The notes: generated from the sequence alone by a model not told the origin. DNA of 64,000 bases from Sphingomonas sp. SRS2 (GCF_000971055.1 NZ_LARW01000075.1:20836-84835), one strand, 5' to 3'; numbered from the stretch's first letter, positions 27,489 to 37,274 are shown. Numbers and translations are program-made.

Positions 27489-27650
27489 ATGCAACAGATA
27501 AAGACATATGATCATTCCGGCAACGCTCACAGCCGCTTTGAAGCTATCCGCCAGCGAGTCGCAACCGGTATCAAATGGTGGGCCGAGCATCAGGCATGGC
27601 CGGCGACCGACGAGATCCGGATCGAGCGCCACCGTTCGACCTGCGGCTAA
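27489..27650 (+). CDS. Small Trp-containing protein divergent from LysR
   Basis: A 53-residue open frame (MQQIKTYDHS...) with a well-placed GGAG six bases before the ATG. It contains an amphipathic helix-like stretch with RFEAIRQRVATGIKWWAEHQ and ends in an Arg/Glu-rich tail with one Cys. ATGs at 27477 and 27483 are in frame but have weaker sites. I do not recognise the family. Support comes from the ribosome binding site, typical codon use, and tight coupling to the next gene. Confidence 0.5.
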   Translation: MQQIKTYDHSGNAHSRFEAIRQRVATGIKWWAEHQAWPATDEIRIERHRSTCG

Positions 27651-27814
27651 TGATGCCGGTGGCACGATCTCGAACAGGCGCTGCCGGAAATCTTCCGCTC
27701 GCGGCCTGCGCCGGTCTGGCCTTCGGCCTCGCCTGCCTGGCCGCGGCGCTTGGTCTCACGCACGGCGATTGCAGTCGGGGAGCGGCATCGCGCGACTGCC
27801 TCACCCGGCTCTGA
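27650..27814 (+). CDS. Small single-pass membrane protein
   Basis: A 54-residue frame whose ATG overlaps the preceding stop as TAATG, a typical coupled arrangement. It has a basic start, one hydrophobic helix (about residues 13-35, rich in Ala, Leu and Gly) and a short tail with two Cys. It could be a membrane-anchored small protein. No family is recognised, and a non-coding alternative cannot be excluded. Confidence 0.4.
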   Translation: MMPVARSRTGAAGNLPLAACAGLAFGLACLAAALGLTHGDCSRGAASRDCLTRL

Positions 27815-27890
27815 TCACGTCCGCAGGGGGGTGACGAACGCGGCATAAGGCGGCATGCTTTGTCCATAATCACAACGGACTAATCCGCCG

Positions 27891-29810
27891 ATGCGTTATA
27901 TTCCCCTGCTTGCCCTGGCCGCGCTGGCCAGCCCCTTCCCTGCCCTCGCGATCGACCATAGCCGCCCGCAGCCGCTGCCTGTCGAGCGACTGGTGCCTGC
28001 CGCGCGCGACATTCCCTATCCCGGGACGATCGGCCTCGCCGTCGATGCGACCGATGTCGCTCGCGGTATTTTCCGCGTGAAACAGCAGATACCGGTCGCG
28101 GCCGCCGGCAGTCTGTACCTGCTCTACCCGCAATGGCTCCCCGGCAGTCACGCGCCGCGCGGCCCGATCGACGACGTCGCGAACCTCGCTATTACGGCCA
28201 ACGGACGGACACTCTCCTGGCGGCGCGATCCGGTCGATGTCTATGCGATCCATGTCGACGTGCCCGAAGGGATCCCCGCGATCGATCTGGCGTTCGACTA
28301 TGTCTCACCAGTCTCCGCGTCGCAGGGCCGCGTGGTGATGACCCGTGAGATGCTCAGCCTGCAATGGAACCTGACCGCCTTCTATCCGGCCGGCTATTTC
28401 ACCCGCAGGATCATGGTCGCCCCCAGCGTCACCCTGCCCACCGGCTGGGGCTATGGCACCGCACTCGATCCCTCGCCAGGCAAGGGGCCCGGCACGCTCA
28501 CATTCCGCCCGGTGGACTTCGAGACGCTGGTCGACAGCCCGATGCTTGCCGGCCGCCATTTCCGGCAGTTCCAGTTGAGCCCCAAGGTGCGTCTCAACAT
28601 CGCCGCCGACCGGCCCGAGGAACTGGCGGCGACCGATTCCCAGCTGCTCGCGCATCGCCGCCTCGTCGAACAGGGCGTAAAGCTGTTCGGCGGCGAACAT
28701 TATGATCGTTACGAATTCCTGCTGTCGATCAGCGACCGGCTGGGCGGCATCGGCCTGGAACATCAGCGGTCGAGCGAAAATGGCGTCGCAAGCGGCTATT
28801 TCATCCATTGGGACGAGCAAACCGCGCGTCACAACCTGTTGCCGCACGAATATACCCATAGTTGGAACGGCAAATATCGGCGCGGAGCGGACCTCTATAC
28901 CCCCGATTTCAGCGTACCGATGCGCAATTCGCTGCTGTGGGTCTATGAAGGACAGACCCAGTTTTGGGGCTATGTGCTGCAGGCACGCTCCGGCCTCGTT
29001 TCGACCGAGGATACGCTTGCCAATCTGGCGATGATCGCGGCGACGCTCGACACCCGCCCAGGACGGCAATGGCGGCCCCTGATCGACACCACCAACGATC
29101 CGATCATCGCCGCGCGCCGCCCCCAGCCGTGGACCAGCCTCCAGCGCTCGGAGGATTATTACAATGAAGGCCTGCTCATCTGGCTCGACACCGACATGAA
29201 GCTACGCGAACTGACGGGCCGAAAGCGCTCGCTCGATGACTTCGCAGGCGCCTTCTTCGGCGTACGCGACGGCGACTGGGGCATATTGACCTACAGCTTC
29301 GACGACGTCGTCCGCACGCTTCAGGGCATAGCGCCCTATGACTGGGCGACGTTCCTGCGCAACCGCGTCGATCGCCCCCGGCCCCGCGCGCCGCTCGACT
29401 GGCTCGCAAAGGGCGGCTACCGGCTCGTCTATACCAGTCAGCCGACCTCGTTCTGGCGCACCGAGGAGCGCCGCCGCAAGCAGGCCGATTTCAGCTTTTC
29501 GCTCGGCATCGTGATCGACAGCGGCGACCGCAGCATCGATCAGGTGATCTGGGACAGTCCGGCGTTCGAGGCGGCGCTGACCAACAACGACATCCTCGTC
29601 GCGATCGATGGCGAAACTTTCGAGCTCGGCAGGCTTGCCGAGCGGATCACGAGCGCGGTGACGACGCGCAAGCCCATCGAACTGCTCGTCCGCCGGGGCG
29701 ATCAGTATCGCACGGTGATGATCCCCTATTATGGGGGCAACCGCTATCCACGGCTCGAACGGAGCACCGGCGCGCCGGGGTGGCTAGACCAGCTGCTGCG
29801 GCCGCGCTGA
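27891..29810 (+). CDS. M61 family metallopeptidase with PDZ domain
   Basis: A 639-residue secreted protein with a Sec signal (cleavage near residue 20 after ALA). It has the zinc motif HEYTH (residues 319-323) followed by SWNGKYRR, and the third ligand in WVYEGQTQFWG. The C terminus (about 530-620) looks like a PDZ domain. M61 peptidases are glycyl aminopeptidase-like enzymes of the periplasm. The gene stands alone. Confidence 0.9.
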   Translation: MRYIPLLALAALASPFPALAIDHSRPQPLPVERLVPAARDIPYPGTIGLAVDATDVARGIFRVKQQIPVAAAGSLYLLYPQWLPGSHAPRGPIDDVANLAITANGRTLSWRRDPVDVYAIHVDVPEGIPAIDLAFDYVSPVSASQGRVVMTREMLSLQWNLTAFYPAGYFTRRIMVAPSVTLPTGWGYGTALDPSPGKGPGTLTFRPVDFETLVDSPMLAGRHFRQFQLSPKVRLNIAADRPEELAATDSQLLAHRRLVEQGVKLFGGEHYDRYEFLLSISDRLGGIGLEHQRSSENGVASGYFIHWDEQTARHNLLPHEYTHSWNGKYRRGADLYTPDFSVPMRNSLLWVYEGQTQFWGYVLQARSGLVSTEDTLANLAMIAATLDTRPGRQWRPLIDTTNDPIIAARRPQPWTSLQRSEDYYNEGLLIWLDTDMKLRELTGRKRSLDDFAGAFFGVRDGDWGILTYSFDDVVRTLQGIAPYDWATFLRNRVDRPRPRAPLDWLAKGGYRLVYTSQPTSFWRTEERRRKQADFSFSLGIVIDSGDRSIDQVIWDSPAFEAALTNNDILVAIDGETFELGRLAERITSAVTTRKPIELLVRRGDQYRTVMIPYYGGNRYPRLERSTGAPGWLDQLLRPR

Positions 29811-29816
29811 GCGGCC

Positions 29817-30626
29817 TCAGCCGACGAAGGCCTTCTCGATCACGAAGTCGGCGGGCTTGGCGTTCGAGCCCTCCTCGAAGCCGAGCCGCTCGAGAATCGC
29901 CGAGCAGTCGCGGATCATGTCCATGCTGCCGCACATCATCACCCGGTCGGTCGCCGGGTCGAGCTTCGGCTCGCCATCGACCCCGGCGAACAGCCCGCCA
30001 CTCTCCATCATCGTGGTGATGCGATCGGCGCGCTCGAACGGTTCGCGGGTGACGGTCGGGATATAGCGGAACTTGGCGGCGGCTTCTTCCTCGACCAGCG
30101 GATCGCCGGCCAGCTTGCTTTCCAGCAGGTCGCGAAAGGCGAGGTCGCTCACCCGGCGGACACTGTGGACGATGACGACCTGCTCATAGCGTTCGTAGAT
30201 GTCGGGATCGCGCATCACCGACAGGAAGGGCGCGAGGCCGGTGCCGGTGGACAGCAGGAACAGCCGCTTGCCAGGAGTCAGCGCGTCGGCAACCAGCGTG
30301 CCGGTGGTCTTGCGGGCGAGGTAGATCTCATCGCCGGGAATGATGTGGCGCAACCGCGAGGTCAGCGGGCCGTCCTGTACCGCGATCGACAGGAACTCGA
30401 TCTCGTCCGAATAGGATGGGCTGGCGATCGAATAGGCGCGCAGCAAGGGCCGTGCATCGGTCGGCAGGCCGATCATCACGAACTCGCCCGAGCGGAAGCG
30501 CATCGAGGCGGGACGATCCACCGCGAAGCTGAACAGATGATCGTTCCAATGCTTCACCCAGAGAACCGTCTGGGTGTTGAAGGCATCGTTCGGCGCGATC
30601 TTTACCGCTTCCGTCCGGCTGCTCAT
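29817..30626 (-). CDS. fpr: Ferredoxin--NADP reductase
   Basis: A 269-residue FAD enzyme. The FAD-binding RAYSIASP motif lies near residue 63, the NADP-binding STGTGLAPFLS near residue 125, and CGSMDMIRD near residue 230; the C terminus ends VIEKAFVG as in bacterial-type Fpr. It moves electrons between NADPH and ferredoxin or flavodoxin, supporting oxidative stress response and iron-sulfur or monooxygenase systems. Confidence 0.92.
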   Translation of the reverse strand: MSSRTEAVKIAPNDAFNTQTVLWVKHWNDHLFSFAVDRPASMRFRSGEFVMIGLPTDARPLLRAYSIASPSYSDEIEFLSIAVQDGPLTSRLRHIIPGDEIYLARKTTGTLVADALTPGKRLFLLSTGTGLAPFLSVMRDPDIYERYEQVVIVHSVRRVSDLAFRDLLESKLAGDPLVEEEAAAKFRYIPTVTREPFERADRITTMMESGGLFAGVDGEPKLDPATDRVMMCGSMDMIRDCSAILERLGFEEGSNAKPADFVIEKAFVG

Positions 30627-30761
30627 TGTTCCGCTTCCTTCTCAAAAACCAGAGGCGCAAGGCCGATATCGGCGCTCCCATAAAGCGCCAGGACGGCCCA
30701 CGCCACATCGGAATCTTTTGGAAGCGTGACAGCTAAGCTTCATCGGTTCCCGAAGAGGCAA

Positions 30762-30795
30762 CCCCGCCCGCTCCCCGGAGATGGAACGGACGGGG
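30762..30795 (-). terminator. Hairpin downstream of the hydrolase-like gene
   Basis: Read on the minus strand, a 13-base stem (CCCCGTCCGTTCC / GGAGCGGGCGGGG) forms with two G-U pairs and an 8-base loop, 12 bases past the stop of the gene at 30807. The T-run is short, so it is a probable rather than certain terminator. Confidence 0.55.
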
Positions 30796-30806
30796 CGCGA
30801 ACCGCC

Positions 30807-31481
30807 CTACGGACGGAACAGGGAAGATGAGACGCCCGAGCGCGCGCTGACGGCGCCGAGCGCGAATTTGTCGATACCGGCGATCGCCGGTGCATGCCCG
30901 GGTTCGACAAGCTCGATGAAGCGATCGAGAAGCTCCTCGCCCTCCGGCCACCAGCCAAGGCCGTCGCGCGGGCCGAAATGTCCCCATTCGCCAAATCGGG
31001 CGAAGCCGGCGCCCCATTGCCGCGCGAGGCTGAACGCACGATCGGGCGACACCAGGGCGTCGTCGTCGCTGGCAACGACCAGCGCCGGAAAGGAAAAGAT
31101 CGTCGCCGGCAGGGGTGCGAAGTCCTGAAGCCTCGCGTCGCCGCGCTCGGCGACGGGATCGCTCGGTCCGATCAGCAGCGCGCCGGCCACTGCGACCTCG
31201 CTCTCGCTGCTCATCAGCCCGGCCCAGGCGGCGATCGTCAGCGCGCCGAGGCCATGGCCGACGAGGATGAGCGGCGCATCAATCCCCCGCATCGCATGTT
31301 CCAGGCGGGAGACGCAGTTATTGCGATCGGGGGTGCGGACATGGCCGAGATCCACCGCCCGGCAGTCGATCCGGGTCGCAATCCAATGATCCTGCCAATA
31401 GCTCAGACCCTCGCAATCGAGGTCGGGCAGCAGCAGCGCCACCGGCGCCGCGGACGGGTGCTCGAAACGGGACGTCGCCAT
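30807..31481 (-). CDS. RBBP9/YdeN-like alpha/beta hydrolase lacking the nucleophile Ser
   Basis: A 224-residue alpha/beta hydrolase fold of the RBBP9/YdeN type: LLLPDLDCEGLSYWQDHW at the start, the nucleophile elbow near residue 75, an Asp region (VASDDDALVSP) and a late His in FGEWGHFG (about residue 168). The elbow reads GHGLG, so the catalytic Ser found in GHSLG is Gly77 here. The Asp and His are retained. It is either a non-hydrolytic protein or one with a changed mechanism. The last 25 residues are weakly conserved. Confidence 0.8.
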   Translation of the reverse strand: MATSRFEHPSAAPVALLLPDLDCEGLSYWQDHWIATRIDCRAVDLGHVRTPDRNNCVSRLEHAMRGIDAPLILVGHGLGALTIAAWAGLMSSESEVAVAGALLIGPSDPVAERGDARLQDFAPLPATIFSFPALVVASDDDALVSPDRAFSLARQWGAGFARFGEWGHFGPRDGLGWWPEGEELLDRFIELVEPGHAPAIAGIDKFALGAVSARSGVSSSLFRP

Positions 31482-31647
31482 GCTTCGTTCCTCTCCGACT
31501 CGGGTGACGGTGCACCCTGCCTTCGGGATCGGAGACTATCTCTAGCGTAGTGGTTGTAAATACCGCTGCGGCAAAATGCGGCAAGATTGCGGCAAAGCGG
31601 AAGCGATTGAGACAGGCTCTCAACCGCGTCCGCCTAAGTCACTGCAA

Positions 31648-32424
31648 TTACTTGCCGCGATTCTTGCGGTGGGTTTCCAGGTCGAGGATCATGTTGTCGC
31701 CGTCGGGCATCAGGCCGAGACGCCGGGCGATCTCCTGATAGGCTTCAACCTCGCCGCCCAGATCCTGGCGGAACCGGTCCTTGTCGAGCTTCTCGCCCGT
31801 GGTCATGTCCCACAGCCGGCAGCCGTCGGGGCTGATCTCGTCAGCGAGGATCACGCGGCTGAAATCATTGTCCCAAAACCGGCCGAATTCGAGCTTGAAA
31901 TCGACCAGGCGGATGCCGATCCCGGCGAACAGACCGCACATGAAGTCGTTCACGCGGATCGCCATGTCGGAAATGTCGTGCATCTCCTCCTGGCTCGCCC
32001 AGCCGAAACAGGCGATATGCTCGTCGGCGATCATCGGATCGCCGAGCGCGTCGTCCTTGTAATAATATTCGATGATCGTGCGGGGGAGCTGCGTCCCCTC
32101 CTCGATCCCCAGCCGCTTGACGATCGAGCCCGCCGCGACGTTGCGCACCACGACCTCGATCGGGATGATCTCGACCTGACGGATCAGCTGCTCGCGCATG
32201 TTAAGACGGCGGATGAAGTGGGTGGGCACGCCTATGGTGCCGAGCAGCGTGAAGATATGCTCGGATATGCGATTGTTGAGAACGCCCTTGCCGTTGATCG
32301 TGCCCTTCTTCTGGGCATTGAAGGCGGTCGCGTCATCCTTGAAATACTGGATGAGCGTTCCAGGCTCGGGACCCTCATAGAGAATCTTGGCCTTGCCTTC
32401 ATAGATTTGGCGACGGCGGGTCAT
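31648..32424 (-). CDS. purC: Phosphoribosylaminoimidazolesuccinocarboxamide synthase (SAICAR synthetase)
   Basis: A 258-residue enzyme of purine synthesis. It opens with [16 protein letters not shown], the ATP-binding start of PurC, and has [29 protein letters not shown] and the [10 protein letters not shown] and [12 protein letters not shown] signatures. It joins aspartate to CAIR. The start at 32424 matches the family; the longer frame to 32493 adds unrelated residues. Confidence 0.95.
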   Translation of the reverse strand: MTRRRQIYEGKAKILYEGPEPGTLIQYFKDDATAFNAQKKGTINGKGVLNNRISEHIFTLLGTIGVPTHFIRRLNMREQLIRQVEIIPIEVVVRNVAAGSIVKRLGIEEGTQLPRTIIEYYYKDDALGDPMIADEHIACFGWASQEEMHDISDMAIRVNDFMCGLFAGIGIRLVDFKLEFGRFWDNDFSRVILADEISPDGCRLWDMTTGEKLDKDRFRQDLGGEVEAYQEIARRLGLMPDGDNMILDLETHRKNRGK

Positions 32425-32628
32425 ATTGGTCGGGCCTCCGGGGGCTCGGGAAACAGAGAAGCCCCGGAGACAACGTCGATTCGGACGCGCCACCGGGGCA
32501 GTTCGAGATCGCCTTTACAGCGATTGATCTATCCACGCAAACAATGCCGCATCGCAACAACATTTCGCGTGCATTCTATTCGGGACAGGCCTAACCCGCC
32601 CGCCGATTCGCCGATGAGGACCTGCTAG

Positions 32629-34575
32629 ATGCAGAGTGACGAGGCCGACGCCAAGCCGGGGCAACCGCAGACACGGCGGCGCAAGGACACGATGGCGGCG
32701 CTGACGCTGGGAGCGCTCGGCGTTGTCTTCGGCGATATCGGCACCAGCCCGATCTATGCCTTTCGCGAGGCGCTAGGCCAGGCGGCGGAAGACGGGATCG
32801 TCGCGGGCGAAATCCTGGGCGTTCTCAGCCTTGCCCTGTGGGCGCTGATCCTCGTCGTGACCTGCAAATATGTCCTCTTCCTGATGCGCGCCGACAATAA
32901 TGGCGAAGGCGGCGTGCTCGCGCTGATGGCCCTCGCCCAGCGCTCGACTCGCAAACGCCGGACACTGGTGATGGCGCTCGGCGCGGCCGGCGCGGCACTG
33001 TTTTACGGGGACGGGATCATCACACCCGCCTTGTCGGTGCTCTCGGCGGTAGAAGGCCTCAAGACCATTCCCGGTCTCGAACACGCCATTTCACGCGGGG
33101 AGATCATCCTGGTCACCTCGGCAATCATCATCGGCCTGTTCCTGATGCAGGCACGCGGCACCGCCGTCGTGTCCCGGCTGTTCGGCCCGGTCTGCCTGCT
33201 GTGGTTCATCACCATCGCGGCGATCGGCTGCATTCACATCTTCGACGAACCAGCGATCCTGATGGCGTTCCTGCCGCACAATGGCGTGCTGTTCATGGCC
33301 AATCATGGCGTGGCGGGCATGTTCGTGATGGGTGCGGTGTTCCTGACGGTGACCGGGGCCGAAGCGCTGACCGCCGACATGGGCCATTTCGGCGTTAAGC
33401 CGATCCGGACCGGCTGGCTGGCGATCGTCTTTCCCGCGCTCGCGCTCAACTATCTGGGCCAGGGGGCTTTCGCGCTCCACGGCCTGGAGGTCGCAGCCGA
33501 GAACGGAACCGAGTTTACCAACCAGGACTGGTTCTTCATGATGGCGCCCGGCATCGCCCGCATACCGCTGGTCCTGCTCGCCACCTGCGCCACCGTGATC
33601 GCAAGCCAGGCGGTGATCACAGGCGCTTATTCGCTGACCCAGCAGGCGATCCAGCTCGGCCTCCTGCCCCGCCTTAAAATCCGCCAGACCAGCGAACACG
33701 CCGCCGGTCAGATTTATCTGCCGGCGATAACCGGACTGCTGTTCGTCGGGGTGATGATCCTCGTCCTCGGCTTCGGCTCTTCGTCGGCGATGGCGGCGGC
33801 CTATGGCATCGCCGTATCCGGCACCATGGTGGTGACGACCTGCCTCGGCTTCATGGTGGTGCGGCGGACATGGGGCTGGAGCCTGCCGCTCGCGCTGGGC
33901 GTGATCGCGCCGCTCCTTCTGCTCGACATCTTCTTCTTCGGGGCCAATATCCTGCGCGTCTACGAGGGCGGCTGGGCGCCGCTGATCGTCGCTGGCGGAG
34001 TCGCCATCTTGATCTTCACCTGGGTGCGAGGCCGCAAGCTGCTGCTCGCGATAGGCCAGAGCCAGGCGATTGCGCTTGACGAACTCGCCCGCATGCTTCG
34101 CGCGCGTCCTCCCGAGCGCGTACCCGGCATGGCGATCTTCCTGTCATCGGATCTGAATGCGGCGCCGAGCGCCCTGCTCCACAACCTCAAGCACAACAAG
34201 ATCCTCCACGAGCGTAATCTGGCGCTCACGATCAACACGGTGAACACACCGGTGGTCGATTCCGGCAAGCGGCTGGAGCTCATCAACATCGACGAGAATT
34301 TCACCCGCGCGATCCTCAACTACGGCTTTATGGAAAGCCCCGACGTGCCGCGCGACCTCGCTTATGCCCTGCGCCTGAGCGACAACAAGCTCGAGCCCAT
34401 GCAGACCAGCTACTTCATCGGCCGGTCGACGTTGCGCCCGTCGAAGCATAGCGGAATGCCATTCTGGCAGGACCTGTTGTTCATTTTCCTGTACCGCAAC
34501 GCATCCGACCCGACCGACTTCTTCAAAATTCCACCGAACCGCGTGGTCGAGCTGGGATCTCAGACGACAATCTGA
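32629..34575 (+). CDS. kup: Low-affinity potassium transporter Kup
   Basis: A 648-residue membrane protein of the Kup/Trk-D family. The first helix has the GALGVVFGDIGTSPIYAFRE signature. About 12 membrane helices run to residue 460, followed by a cytoplasmic domain with VPGMAIFLSSD. It imports potassium with protons. Divergent from purC, with a 204-base promoter region between them in which I see no further feature. Confidence 0.95.
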   Translation: MQSDEADAKPGQPQTRRRKDTMAALTLGALGVVFGDIGTSPIYAFREALGQAAEDGIVAGEILGVLSLALWALILVVTCKYVLFLMRADNNGEGGVLALMALAQRSTRKRRTLVMALGAAGAALFYGDGIITPALSVLSAVEGLKTIPGLEHAISRGEIILVTSAIIIGLFLMQARGTAVVSRLFGPVCLLWFITIAAIGCIHIFDEPAILMAFLPHNGVLFMANHGVAGMFVMGAVFLTVTGAEALTADMGHFGVKPIRTGWLAIVFPALALNYLGQGAFALHGLEVAAENGTEFTNQDWFFMMAPGIARIPLVLLATCATVIASQAVITGAYSLTQQAIQLGLLPRLKIRQTSEHAAGQIYLPAITGLLFVGVMILVLGFGSSSAMAAAYGIAVSGTMVVTTCLGFMVVRRTWGWSLPLALGVIAPLLLLDIFFFGANILRVYEGGWAPLIVAGGVAILIFTWVRGRKLLLAIGQSQAIALDELARMLRARPPERVPGMAIFLSSDLNAAPSALLHNLKHNKILHERNLALTINTVNTPVVDSGKRLELINIDENFTRAILNYGFMESPDVPRDLAYALRLSDNKLEPMQTSYFIGRSTLRPSKHSGMPFWQDLLFIFLYRNASDPTDFFKIPPNRVVELGSQTTI

Positions 34576-34601
34576 GGGTTGCACGGACGGGATAACGCCC
34601 T

Positions 34602-35033
34602 ATGCGGGATCAAATGGCGGATAAGATCGATCTCGCGACGTTTAATTTTGGCCAGCGCGGCCATACCGATGAACTGGGCCTGCGCTTCGTCGCGCAGGGC
34701 GACGATTGGGCCGAACTCGCCTTTGATTACGATCCCAAGCTGGCCATGAACTCCGACATCGGCATTCTGGCGTCCGGCCCTATCATTTCGTTGATAGACA
34801 CCGTTTCGGGCGCCGCGATCATCGCGAGGAACAATCGTTTCCGGCCAATGGCGACGCTGGACCTGCGCATTGATTATATGCGCGCCGCAACCCCTGGCCG
34901 CTCGATCAATGCGCGGGCGACCTGCTACCGTGTCGCGCGCAATATCGCCTTCGTCCGTTGTGAGGCGCATGACGGAGACCCTGACGATCCCGTAGCATCG
35001 GCCATGGCCAGCTTCTTCTTCACGGCTGATTGA
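34602..35033 (+). CDS. PaaI-like hotdog thioesterase
   Basis: A 143-residue hotdog-fold protein of the PaaI/YbdB type: HTDELGLRFVAQGDDWAEL, then GPIISLIDTVSGAAI, which places the catalytic Asp-like residue in the long helix, and TLDLRIDYMRAA. It probably hydrolyses an acyl-CoA. Start at 34602; an ATG at 34614 is also possible. It overlaps the following hotdog gene by one base (TGATG). Confidence 0.8.
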   Translation: MRDQMADKIDLATFNFGQRGHTDELGLRFVAQGDDWAELAFDYDPKLAMNSDIGILASGPIISLIDTVSGAAIIARNNRFRPMATLDLRIDYMRAATPGRSINARATCYRVARNIAFVRCEAHDGDPDDPVASAMASFFFTAD

Positions 35034-35413
35034 TGTTCGGCCTTCCCCCTTATGCCGCCATGATCGGCGCCCGTCGCGACCGGAGCGGCGGCGAACCGAT
35101 GCTCTCGATGAGCTGGCGGATAGAGATCGAAGGCCGGCCTGGCTTTATCCATGGCGGCGTCATCGCCGGGCTGCTGGAACTGGCATGTTACGAAGCGCTC
35201 TATAACGAATTTTCGGAGGGTGACGCGCCGCGGATCAAGCCGATCAACGTCGCGGTCGACTATCTGCGCGGGGGACTGATGATCGACACCCATGCGGTGG
35301 CGCAGATCGTGCGCGTTGGCAAACGTGTCGCCAACGCCACCGCATCGTGCTGGCAGGACGACCGGTCGAAACCGATCGCGACCGCGCGCATGCACCTGCT
35401 CCTCGATCGCTAG
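35033..35413 (+). CDS. PaaI-like hotdog thioesterase, second protein
   Basis: A 126-residue hotdog-fold protein with the PGFIHGGVIAGLLELACYEAL helix and the INVAVDYLRGGL strand. The HGG motif is typical of the PaaI branch. It shares the fold but little sequence with the gene just upstream, so the two may form a heteromeric enzyme or act on different acyl-CoAs. Start at the ATG of the overlapping TGATG. Confidence 0.8.
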   Translation: MFGLPPYAAMIGARRDRSGGEPMLSMSWRIEIEGRPGFIHGGVIAGLLELACYEALYNEFSEGDAPRIKPINVAVDYLRGGLMIDTHAVAQIVRVGKRVANATASCWQDDRSKPIATARMHLLLDR

Positions 35414-35426
35414 CCGGAAGAGCGCC

Positions 35427-36815
35427 TTGACCGACTTCGCCAGCCTGCTCCTCCCCGATCGCGGCGAAGCCGCGCACAGCCTGAAGCCGGTCGCCGCCGA
35501 AGATTTCGACGTCTGGCTGAAGGAGCAGCCGCCGCAGGTCCGCACCCTCGCCGCCGCCGGACAGTTCAAGGCTAAGCCAGGCGACCTGCTGATCCTGCCC
35601 GGCCACAAAGATGGCGATTGGTCGGCCGCCTACGGCCTTGCCAAAACATCGGGGCCCTGGGACCTTGCCGCCATCGCCCAGAAGCTGCCCGCCGGCACCT
35701 ATCGCATCGATGGCGACAACCCGGGCGAAGGCACGCTGGGCTGGCTTCTGGCCCATCACCGCTTCGACCGCTACCTCGCCAAAGCCGATCCGATCCCGCA
35801 ACGTATCCTGCTGACCGGCGATCCCGCCGCCATCCCCGCGCAAATCGCGCTGGCCGAGGCGGTGGCGCTGGTCCGCGATCTCGTCGACACCCCCGCCGCC
35901 GACATGGGGCCCGCCGACCTCGCCGCCGCTGCCGAGGGCGTCGCCAAGGCGCATGGCGCCGACTATCGCGTCACCCAGGGCGATGCCCTCGAACAGGGCT
36001 ATCCCATGATCGCGGCGGTCGGCCGCGCGGCGACCCGCGAACGCGCGCCCCGGCTGATCGAGCTCGAATGGGGCAACCCACAGCATCCCCGCGTTGCAAT
36101 CGTCGGCAAGGGCGTCTGTTTCGATTCGGGCGGCCTCGACCTCAAGCCGTCCTCTGCCATGCTGCTGATGAAGAAGGATATGGGCGGCGCGGCGCACGCG
36201 CTGGCGCTGGCGCAACTGGTGATGGGCGCGCGGCTCCCGATCCGGCTCCACCTGCTCATCCCCGCGGTCGAGAATGCGGTCGCTGCGGATGCCTTCCGCC
36301 CCGGCGACATATTGCGCAGCCGCAAGGGAATTTCGGTCGAGATCGGCAACACCGATGCCGAGGGCCGGCTGGTGCTCGGCGATGCGCTGACCCGCGCGGG
36401 CGAAGACAAGCCCGAGCTCATCATCGATTTCGCCACGCTGACCGGAGCCGCCCGCGTCGCGCTGGGGCCCGACCTGCCCGCGTTATTCGCCAATGACGAA
36501 GCGCTGGCCGCCGAGATCGCCGCCGCCGCGCTCGCCACATCGGATCCCGTCTGGCGGCTGCCGCTATGGGCCGATTATGCGGATATGCTGAAATCGACCG
36601 CAGCCGACATAAACAATGCGGGTGAAGGCGGCATGGCCGGCGCTGTTACGGCCGCATTATTCCTTCAGCGCTTCGTCCCGGACGACACGCCCTGGGCGCA
36701 TTTCGACACCTTCGCCTGGCGCCCATCGCCCAGGCCGGGACGCCCCAAGGGCGGTGACGCGCTGGGTTTGCGCGCCGCTTTCGCGGTGCTGCGGGCGAGA
36801 TTCGTTACGCCCTGA
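35427..36815 (+). CDS. Leucyl aminopeptidase family protein (M17)
   Basis: A 462-residue cytosolic M17 peptidase. The N-terminal domain is variable; the catalytic half shows GKGVCFDSGGLDLKP with the active-site Lys and metal-binding Asp, and the signature NTDAEGRLVLGDAL with the metal-binding Asp and Glu and the catalytic Arg. The start is probably TTG at 35427, with a GGAAG site seven bases before it, because no ATG lies near the conserved start. It removes N-terminal residues from peptides using two zinc or manganese ions. Confidence 0.9.
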   Translation: MTDFASLLLPDRGEAAHSLKPVAAEDFDVWLKEQPPQVRTLAAAGQFKAKPGDLLILPGHKDGDWSAAYGLAKTSGPWDLAAIAQKLPAGTYRIDGDNPGEGTLGWLLAHHRFDRYLAKADPIPQRILLTGDPAAIPAQIALAEAVALVRDLVDTPAADMGPADLAAAAEGVAKAHGADYRVTQGDALEQGYPMIAAVGRAATRERAPRLIELEWGNPQHPRVAIVGKGVCFDSGGLDLKPSSAMLLMKKDMGGAAHALALAQLVMGARLPIRLHLLIPAVENAVAADAFRPGDILRSRKGISVEIGNTDAEGRLVLGDALTRAGEDKPELIIDFATLTGAARVALGPDLPALFANDEALAAEIAAAALATSDPVWRLPLWADYADMLKSTAADINNAGEGGMAGAVTAALFLQRFVPDDTPWAHFDTFAWRPSPRPGRPKGGDALGLRAAFAVLRARFVTP

Positions 36816-36944
36816 GGCCAGATGCCGGATTTAAACGGCGAAACGCGAAAAACATGGTCGTCTGGTGAAACGAAATAGCGTCGTGCGTGTTTCTGTTGAG
36901 GGAGTCCGGCTCCCGCAATCAATCTCACGCGAAGGGCGCTGCTT

Positions 36945-37274
36945 ATGGCCGATTCTCAGCTTTCCCAGTGGATGCGAGCTTTGGTGTCCTACGTCCGGTC
37001 CGGCCAGCCGGACCTGACCAACAGGCAAATGGCGCTTCTGCTCATCAGTTACATCACGCCGGGGCCGCACACGGTCCGTGGGCTCGCTCAGCAGCTGGGC
37101 GTGTCGAAGCCTGTTATCACGCGCGCCTTGAATACCTTGGGCTCGCTCGGCTATCTGCGCCGCGAGCGCGACGATAATGATCGTCGCAACATATTCGTCG
37201 CCAAGACCGATAAAGGGGCCGCCTTCCTCGATGCGTTCGGAAAGTCCATCGATCTCGAGAAGATGCGCGGCTGA
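36945..37274 (+). CDS. MarR/winged-helix transcription regulator
   Basis: A 109-residue regulator that is nearly all winged helix: TNRQMALLLISYITPGPHTVRGLAQQLGVSKPVITRALNTLGSLGYLRRERDDNDRRN. The wing carries the DxRR pattern of MarR proteins. It lacks the long flanking dimerisation helices of typical MarR members. It lies just upstream of an NlpC/P60 peptidase gene whose start overlaps its end. Confidence 0.85.
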   Translation: MADSQLSQWMRALVSYVRSGQPDLTNRQMALLLISYITPGPHTVRGLAQQLGVSKPVITRALNTLGSLGYLRRERDDNDRRNIFVAKTDKGAAFLDAFGKSIDLEKMRG

